A stretch of 64,000 bases of DNA from Cryptomeria japonica (taxonomy: Eukaryota; Streptophyta; Pinopsida; Cupressales; Cupressaceae), in contig NC_081408.1 of NCBI RefSeq assembly GCF_030272615.1, positions 409,076,889-409,140,888 of the forward strand, given 5' to 3'. Shown piece by piece: positions 56,906 through 64,000 of this stretch (position 1 is the first letter of the stretch; each line of letters starts with the position of its first letter). The notes beneath the pieces were generated by a model. It was not told the origin of the DNA. It saw only the letters and a program-made list of their open reading frames with translations, and did no database searches. A program made the translations under genes and the position numbers.

Positions 56906-57816
56906 GATGGGTACAGGTATGCAGACCAAAGGTAACCTATTTCGGCTAAATGCTTATGCTAGTACATGCCTTATGACTAAGTTTGAAGATAGTTGGATAT
57001 GGCATAGGAGACTCTACCATATAAACTTTGACAATATTGTGAAGGCCAATAAGATCAAGGTAGTTAGATGATTGTCGGTGCTGAGCAAACCGGAAAATCC
57101 TTTGTGCAGAGAGTGTCAACTGGGGAAAATGTCTTCGTCAACTTTTAAAGGTAAATCTTTCACTGCAGACAATTTACTTCATCTTGTGCACACTGATTTG
57201 TGTGGTCCTATGAAAACTAGGAGTGTGCAGGGAGATAGGTATTTTATGATTCTTACAGATGATTGCTCAAGAATGATGTGGGTCACATTCCTGAAGGACA
57301 AGTCTAAAGCCTTTGGAAAGTTCAAAGCTTTCAAAGCACTAGTAGAGAAGGAAAGTGGTAGAAGATTCAAATGCCTTAGAACTGATCAAGGAGGAGAATT
57401 CACTTTCGGTGAATTCAACAAATATTGTGAAGAGAATGGCATCAAGAGGAAACTGTTTGCCCCTCGGACTCCACAGCATAATGGCTTAGGCAGAGAGGAA
57501 CAACCTGACTGTGGTTGAAGCGGATAGAACTATGTTGATCCAAGGAAAGGTTGCTCACACCTTTTGGAGAGAAGTAGTGACCACTGCACTCTACACAATG
57601 AACCGGGTACTCATCAAGAAAGGAAAGGATAAGACTCCTTATGAGTACTGGATCAGTAAGACACTAGTGGTAAGCTACTTCAGAATGTTTGGTAGTAAAT
57701 GTTATATCAAGAGGAGTGAACATCAGAGCAAGTTTGATGCTAAATGCGATGAGGGAATATTCCTAGGGTATTCCGCAAAGAGAAAAGCTCTCAAATGTTT
57801 CAACAATAGGACTTAG
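56906..57816 (+). pseudogene. Copia-1 integrase
   Basis: GAG-pre-integrase region: SWIWHRRLYHINFDNIVKAN (His pair; Cys changed to Tyr), TGA at 57069, then LCRECQLGKMSS. The core has VHTDLCGPMKTRSVQGDRYF (first Asp about 57194), LRTDQGGEFTFGEFNKYCEE (second Asp about 57384) and RTPQHNG. A 1-nt shift near 57495 breaks the frame at the catalytic Glu, and the next frame gives TVVEADRTMLIQGKVAHTFW, DKTPYEYWISKTLVVSYFRM and FDAKCDEGIFLGYSAKRKAL before TAG 57814. Inactive. Confidence 0.85.
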
Positions 57817-59090
57817 AGAATTGTTGAAAGCATCAATGTTAGGGTTGATGAAAACTTTGAGAAACCTGAGGAAACTAGCAGAGAGCATGTAGGAGATGAA
57901 CCGGTAGTAACCTTTTAGGAGCCGGTTGTAAATCAGCCCAGTACCAGTAATTGTGCTCCTACACCAGTGGATGTTGATGCTGATGAAGATGAGGATGAAG
58001 AAGAAAAGCAAGAGGAATCTATTAAGAATATACCTAGGTATGCCAAACTCAATCATGATCCAAAGTAGATCATAGGAGACAAAGATGTAGGAATTCTTAC
58101 AAGAAGAAAGGTTAGAGAAAGCTCATGTATGATCTCTGAATTTGAGCCCAAATCATTCAAAGAGGCACATGAAGATGACGACTGGATCAAGGCAATGGAA
58201 GAAGAACTTAACCATAGAGAAGAATGGTACATGGTCTTTGGTACCCAAACTGGAGCATAAAGATGTCATTGGAACCAAATGGGTCTTCAGAAATAAGCTG
58301 AATGAGGATGGCACAGTGGTAAGGAACAAGGCCAGACTAGTGTGTAAAGGATATGCCCAAGAAGAAGGGGAAGACTATGGAGAAACCTTTGCTCTAGTAG
58401 CAAGATTGGAAGGAATTCATATGCTTCTTGCATATGCAGCTTTTAAAGGATTCAAGGTATACCAAATGGATGTAAAATTTGCATTCCTGAATGGAATACT
58501 TGAAGAGGAGGTATATATAGAGCAACCAGATGGGTTTGCCCTATCAGAATACAATGACATGGTGTGTAGGCTACATAAAGCCTTGTATGGACTGAAGTAG
58601 ACACCTAGAGCATGGTATGAACGCTTGCACTCCCATCTTGTGAAGATTGGATTTGAAAGAAAAAGTGAAGATAGCAATATCTACTTGAAATCAGAAGAAG
58701 ATCAGATTCTGATCTGTGAAGTGTTTGTTGATGACATAATATTTGGTGGAGATGACAAGATGAGTCATGACTTTGCAAATGAGATGAAAAAAGATTATGA
58801 GATGTCACTCATAGGGGAGATTAAGTTCTTCATTGGACTGCAGATTCAACAAATGAAAGATGGAATCTTTAATACTCAATCCAAGTATGTCAAAGAGGTG
58901 TTGAAGACCTTTGGCATGGAAGACAACAAACTGGTTGGTACACCAATGGTGACCATTTGTAAACTATCAAAAGACTTAGCATTGGTAAATGAGAAGGAAT
59001 ACCGATCAATGATCGGTAAGTTGCATTATGTAGTGCATAGTAGACCGGGCATTGCACATGCAGTGGGTATTACCACTCGGTTTCAGAAAA
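57817..59090 (+). pseudogene. Copia-1 reverse transcriptase
   Basis: An acidic linker (DVDADEDEDEEEKQEESI) leads to [10 protein letters not shown], where a frameshift near 58205 moves coding to the frame with [20 protein letters not shown]. Motifs: [40 protein letters not shown] and [11 protein letters not shown] followed by TAG 58598, probably from CAG. RAWYERLHSHLVKIGFE and CEVFVDDIIFGGDDK follow (DD 58729-58734), then SLIGEIKFFIGLQIQ and YRSMIGKLHYVVHSRPGIAH. Active-site residues are kept; one shift and stops inactivate it. Confidence 0.9.
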
Positions 59091-59669
59091 ACCCAAGAGG
59101 ATCCCAGTTGGTAGTAGTCAAGCGGATTCTTAGATATCTGAAGGGAAATATTGACTATCGATTATGGTATCCATACAATGATGATTTCAACCTGAAAGTG
59201 TTCACAAATGCTGATTGGGCTAGTAATGTGGATGACCAGAAAAGCACAACCGGTGGTGCATTCTTTCTCGGTGGTAGACTGGTCTCATGGATGAGTATAA
59301 AGCAGAGTTGTATCTTTCAGTCTATAGCCAAAGTAGAGTATGTTGCAGCTTTTATGATCTGCACCCAAACTATTTAGACAAAGCATGTATTGAATGGCTT
59401 AAAAGTTCCTGTATCTGAACCGGTAAGTATATTTTGTGACAATAAAAGTGCAATGAACATTTCCAAGAATCCAGTTTTACATGCTAGAACCAAGCACTTT
59501 GAACTCAAGTATCATTTCTTGAGGGAAAAGGTTTAGAACAAAGCGATGGTATTGGAACATGTTTCCAGTAAGGGAGTTAGCAGACATATTCACCAAGCCT
59601 CTCCCGAAGGCTACCTTTACTTATCTGAGAGGTGAATTAGGGGTGCTACCCCTTCAAGAGGAAAACTAA
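59091..59669 (+). pseudogene. Copia-1 RNase H
   Basis: LRYLKGNIDYRLWYPYNDDF, FTNADWASNVDDQKSTTGGA (first Asp), LVSWMSIKQSCIFQSIAKVE (region of the catalytic Glu), then TAG 59375, and SIFCDNKSAMNISKNPVLHA, TKHFELKYHFLREKV. A frame change near 59560 precedes ADIFTKPLPKATFTYLRGEL; the final stop is TAA 59667-59669. Three breaks make it inactive. Confidence 0.85.
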
Positions 59670-59737
59670 AGGTTTGTGCTCCACATCAGTCAGATCTTAC
59701 TTTGCTATATCTTTTTAGGATTGATGTGTTGAAGGAT

Positions 59738-59758
59738 GCTACTCCTTAGGGGGAGCAA
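59738..59758 (+). other. Copia-1 hairpin with purine run
   Basis: TGCTACTCCTTAGGGGGAGCA: TGCT(AC)TCC can pair with GGGAGCA, placing the G-run in the loop and stem. It is the counterpart of the hairpins in Copia-2 and Copia-3. Confidence 0.5.
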
Positions 59759-59902
59759 CATAGTGGAACAGGGAAGCTCGTGCCTCCACTTTGGCATTGT
59801 TGTCAAAGGGGGAGAAGATGTGAAGCAGAGAAGATATCTGCATAATTAAGGAGAAGATGTGATGTAGAAAGAGAGATATCTTTGTATATTGCCATCAATG
59901 CC

Positions 59903-59914
59903 AAAGGGGGAGAT
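59903..59914 (+). other. Copia-1 polypurine tract
   Basis: AAAGGGGGAGAT immediately before the 3' LTR; a second AAAGGGGGAGA lies near 59808. Confidence 0.85.
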
Positions 59915-61422
59915 TGTTGGCATATGTGCAAAGTATGTTGATATGATGATATTGTGTTGTCATTGATGTCAATATGTTGAAAGAGAGAACTAGTAATATG
60001 ATGAAGAGTGAACAGGTTTATTGAAGTTAATAAACTGGCAAAGTGAACCGGTATAATGATGAGAACCGGTATATGTGCAAAAGGTGAAGTAGTACGTTGG
60101 TCCAAGTGAACCGGTATATGGAATGTTTTCTATCAAGGTTTAATATGGTGTGACTACCAGTTGGTAGTCTCAGCTTCAGGGTTTCCGGTTGAAGTGCTTC
60201 GAGCTTGTGTGATTCAACCAATGGCATTGTGTGATAAGTTAGCATTGTAATGGAGATCAAATCATCCCGCCACATCAGCCTCGTGCATGTGAAGGATCCT
60301 GCATGAAGGAGATTGATCCTATCTACCTTAGGAATGTGCGAAGTCTATGCAAATAGTGGAGAATGCGTGATGGGTTATCACCTCCAAGAAGCGGCGAAGA
60401 ACGAACGATGGAGAATGTCTTCAGATCGGTTCAAGACCGTTGTATTCAAATGCAAAGTGCTCGATGGTCAAGATTGAACCGACTAAATTGCTCAACCTAA
60501 ATGTTTAGGGTTTAGAGTTTATGTTACCAACCTATCTGTTTCCTATAAGGTCGATGTTGTGTTTCATGTTGAAGTTATTGGCAAATATTGTGTGTGTATC
60601 TAAGTGCAAAGATACGTGATTCTTGCCAAACCAAATAAGAGGGTTGATACCTGCAGAGTGTGTATGCAGAAGAAAGGAACTAAAGTGGATCTCTATTGGC
60701 ATTAAAGTGCTATTACCATATCATTGTAATACCTGTTGATCTCTAACCACTCCAATAGTTGAAAAATCCCTTAATAGGGCAGCTTTAACTAGCTTGCTGT
60801 AAATCCTTTAACAGGGTGACTCAAAGCCATTGGGTTCATGAAATCCTCTAACAAGGTAACCTCTAACAGGGTTTAACCCTTAACCGGGTATTCTAGCCAT
60901 CCCTTAACCAGGTGATCCCTAATAGGATTGGTTCTTAACAGAACCTGTTGTAACAGTCTTTAACCGGACAAGGCTCCTAATAGAGTGGACTTGTAAAGAG
61001 TTCAAAAATAGCTTGTGGGTATTCATCCCCACCATGGTTTTTCCCAGTTGGGTTTCCACGTGAAAAATACGTGTGTCATGTGTGATGTCCTTTTCATGTG
61101 ATGCTTTGTTGTTTTCTATCAAGCGGTGAATCATGTTGATCTAGCATATTATATTTTTAATGATAGATTACCTATTTGTGCACAAGGATAATGTGAAAAT
61201 GAGGGTGTAGATTGTGCGGTAAGATAAGTGTTTCCGGTTTGTATCTTTCATAATCTCATTGTGTTTAACCTGTAGTAATTTGGTTTATGACTGGTGTTAG
61301 TGATTTCCAGTCAAGTTCACTACTTACGGTCAAACCAGTTCAGGAAAAGTTTTTATATCTGTACTGATTCACCCCCCCTCTCAGTATCGGTTTTGTACTC
61401 ACTATTCATCATTGTATTATCA
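59915..61422 (+). repeat. Copia-1 3' LTR
   Basis: 1508 bp, TGTTGGCATATGTGCAAAG to ATTGTATTATCA. It retains more ACCGGT and CG sites than the 5' LTR. Confidence 0.95.
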
Positions 61423-61427
61423 GACTA

Positions 61428-62410
61428 GACATGGAGAAAGACGCTATAAAGTTTTCTAAAACTTGTGAGAAGTGTCAGCTACATGTGAATCTCATACATG
61501 CTCCAACAAGGGATCTCATACCCTTAATTACATATTGTCCTTTTCAATAATGGGTGTTTGATCTTGTTGGCCAAATATATCCTGCATCATCTAACAGACA
61601 CAAGTTTATCATAACTCCCACTGAGTACTTCACTAAGTGAGTAGACGCGGTTCCGCTTATCAAAGCAACTGATAAACAAGTAGCTCTGGTCATCCTTAAC
61701 TATATCATCTGCAGGTATGGGATACCTTCTTCAATTATGACTGACAATGGAGGACAATTCAAGAACAAAGATCAAACGAGCTCTATAAAAAATTCAAAAT
61801 CAAATAGCATTGGTCATCCATATATTACCCTCAAGGTAATGGACAAGATGAGGCATCTAACAAAAATCTGCTGACTATCTTACACAGAACAGTCAATAAA
61901 TCTGGAAGGGATTGGCATCTGCAACTCAATCCTGCACTATGGGCTTATAGAACAAGTATTAGAACACCTACTAGGGATACACCTTTTTCTTTGGTATATG
62001 GATCCGAAGAAGTCTTACCTATTGAGGTGGAAATACCATCTTTGAGAGTTTCTTTGCAAGGTCTTGTTACTGATGAAGACTATAAAATATCTAGATTCCA
62101 AGAACTCGAGTTGCTGGATGAACGTTGGCAAGTGGCATTTGATCATCTGAGAGTGTATCAAAAGAGAATGTCTAAAGGATATAACAAGAAGGTTCGACAA
62201 CGAGAATTTCTAATTGGTGACCTTGTTCTAAGAGAAAATCCTAAAAAATCAACAGTTTCGAGACAACAAAGGGAAGTTTGAAGCCAACTTGTTGGGTCCC
62301 TACATCGTTACTGCAGTCTTTGGCTCTAGTGCCTATCAACTCTCAACATCAAAAGGAGAACAACTCCATGAACTGATCAACACCATCCACTTGAAAAAGT
62401 TCTTCACTTA
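61428..62410 (+). pseudogene. Element C integrase, main part
   Basis: Resumes with DMEKDAIKFSKTCEKCQ (the CX2C of the zinc finger). The core has WVFDLVGQIYPASSNRHKF (first Asp about 61560) and IMTDNGGQFKNKD (second Asp about 61740), then a frame change and YYPQGNGQDEASNKNLLTIL (Glu about 61850). DWHLQLNPALWAYRTSIRTP and FSLVYGSEEVLPIEVEIPSL follow, with the C-terminal part to LGPYIVTAVFGSSAYQLSTS and HLKKFFT at TAG 62408. Stops are near 61549 and 61636, and a shift lies near 61790. No chromodomain is seen, as expected for Tat-lineage integrases. Confidence 0.85.
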
Positions 62411-64000
62411 GTATTCTCTACTTCAGCAACCTATGTAGCTAAACAGTCCTGAAAAAAATCCTAAAAATGTTTTGAGAGAAAAAAAAAAATCTTTGCCAAG
62501 CAAGTGAAAACCTGGCAAACAGGCACCTTTTGTACTCAAGTGCTCCATCTATCAACACAACGTTGGAATTTACCACTTTCTTTCATCTTTTATTTTCCTT
62601 GTACATATCTTTTAGTCGCTTTTGTGACATTCTAGTTCTTTGGAATCCTCATGGCTTGAAACTGGTCAATGTCCTAGTCTTAGGGTAATCGACTGAGCAA
62701 TTTATGTGTCCTAAGAAGTATCAACCAAGTTATCTTTCCTTTAGTGATATGTGGTCATCCAATATGAGTCAGTCACCTGTCTCCTAACTACTGAAGAGTT
62801 TTATCACTGACTAAACAAGCACAACAACATTACTGAAAAGAATCACTAAACAGTTTGAGATATGCATGAAATTTTCTTTATGTGTTGTCTTTTATATTGG
62901 TTTTCGATTATTATTCCCTCTAAGTAACTTGAGGAAGTCTATCTTGACTAAGAGGAGCAAGGATTGGGGGAATAATATTTTCTTTGTTTTCTACTTGTAG
63001 GAATTATTCCGATGATCTGGAAACATCTAATCAGCTGGGTGTCTATGATAAGTGCCTTCACATCAAGGTGAAATCGCCGCACATACCTCATCTCCGCTTA
63101 TTTGTATGCTATAGGGAGGTTGGCATCATTTCTTTGTCTATTTTGAGGGAATTTCTTTAAATGTGCAATCCAAAGGCATGTGTGATCTATCCAAGGATAT
63201 GAATGGTAAAAGGGTCATTGCAGACAAGATAATTAATATTGCACATGAAAAGAAAGGAACTCTATTCTGCCTGCTATGTTTGTAAATGCTTAGTGATGAA
63301 AATTAAGCATTTCAAATCTAGTGGCTAGTTTTAGTTTGCATTCATTCTGCATTTTGTGCATTTCGAGTGACTTCTGTATGATAACAATGATCTCTTTATC
63401 TTTTGAATAAGTCTGAAGTATCATCATTTCTCTAATCAAGTACTTATGTATTGAGATGTTAGCTACATACTTAAGCATCTTATATCGATCCATACATTTC
63501 ACTATATACTTGTTTGCATTCATATTATTGCAAAGAAAAATAATTTTTTTGCATTACTAGTTACTCATTTTCATCATTTATTTGCATATGAAAAGAAACA
63601 AAAAAATAAACATCCATATTCATCTGCATTACATACATCCATACTGAAAAAATATGCATACATATAGAATAAAGCATATAGAAAAACATCTCACAATCAA
63701 TCAACACAAGTACAATGAAATCAAATCAAGATCTTGTATATATCATCATAAATATATCAGAGTATAAATTAAAGTTCCAGGGTACAAATGATATCAACTG
63801 TGATCTACAATCTCCCATCAGAGTAAGAGTCGTATGGGCTACAAAAAAAGGGGTATATAACAAAACCTAAGATATATAAAAATCTATCTCTCTGTCTCTC
63901 CCTCATCACAAGGTGGTGAAGGAGGTGGAGCCTGTTAACCAGCGTCTTGCCTAAGTACCCGAGCTCCCTCAGATCGAGCCATATACTAAGAATATGGGAC
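62411..64000 (+). other. Element C 3' region, non-coding
   Basis: About 1.6 kb without a sense ORF. A purine-rich AGAGGAGCAAGGATTGGGGG tract lies at 62951-62970, followed by AATAATATTTTC, not by the TGTAATACCC start of the 5' LTR, so the 3' LTR has not begun there or lies beyond the window. On the minus strand an ATG at 63980-63982 opens MARSEGARVLRQDAG before a stop at about 63937. Confidence 0.5.

Larger units (their letters stand above)
53988..61422 (+). mobile_element. Copia-1 LTR retrotransposon, full length
   Basis: A 7435-bp plus-strand element: LTRs 53988-55515 and 59915-61422, iMet primer site, gag, protease, integrase, RT, RNase H and polypurine tract. The target duplication is GGCTA (53983-53987) and GACTA (61423-61427). 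It is inserted into integrase codons of element C. The coding region carries several TAG stops and two frameshifts. Confidence 0.95.
29343..64000 (+). mobile_element. Element C: giant Tat/Ogre-like gypsy retrotransposon, triply nested
   Basis: Plus-strand element running off the right edge. Order: 5' LTR (29343-37140, split by Copia-2), primer site, 2.2-kb leader, gag, protease, G-patch, spacer (split by the LINE), RT, RNase H, second RNase H, integrase (split by Copia-1), 3' region. Removing the three inserts gives about 11.7 kb up to 62.96 kb. The second RNase H before integrase is characteristic of the Tat lineage of plant Ty3/gypsy elements. The 3' LTR is not seen. Numerous stops make it inactive. 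Confidence 0.8.

Overview
The window is a stretch of plant nuclear DNA made almost entirely of transposable elements; no host gene, tRNA, rRNA or CRISPR array was found. Large Ty3/gypsy elements, Copia elements with ACCGGT-rich LTRs, iMet-tRNA primer sites and a plant L1-type LINE with a C-terminal RNase H point to a seed plant with a large genome. A gymnosperm is my best guess from the look of the element families; that is inference, not a database result.

Layout, left to right. (A) 1-3888, minus strand: 5' end of a gypsy-type element, with the start of gag at the window edge, a repeat-rich leader, a primer binding site and a TG...CA LTR. Its insertion appears to cut off the 5' part of element B. 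(B) about 3889-18780, plus strand: a decayed Athila-like gypsy element with gag C-terminus, protease, RT, RNase H, integrase and a long third ORF downstream of integrase. B is interrupted by a 484-bp intron-like hairpin segment (4162-4645), a 5.2-kb unidentified insertion (5554-10716) and a solo Copia LTR (12316-13533). (E) 19560-20060: a leader block of the A/C type. Copia-3 fills 20531-26683 (minus). A minus-strand LTR-like region (D) lies at 26824-27909, and 27910-29342 is unassigned.

(C) 29343 to the window end, plus strand: a very large Tat/Ogre-like gypsy element (gag, protease, G-patch, RT, RNase H, second 'archaeal-type' RNase H, integrase). It has been split by three younger insertions. 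Copia-2 (30315-36923) sits in its 5' LTR with a perfect CATAT target duplication. A LINE (about 43671-51518) sits between protease and RT at an A-rich target. Copia-1 (53988-61422) sits in the integrase zinc-finger codons with a GGCTA/GACTA duplication. With the inserts removed, C is about 11.7 kb up to 62.96 kb, and its 3' LTR is not seen.

All elements carry stops or frameshifts, so none looks autonomous now. The most unusual points are these. The LINE has a third ORF downstream of its RNase H that looks homologous to the third ORF of gypsy element B. A hairpin motif is repeated in the leader of A and kept, with a G-U-compatible change, in the leader of C. Conserved hairpin and U5 blocks are shared by the Copia families. 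Copia-3 has an in-frame deletion that removes the RT core.
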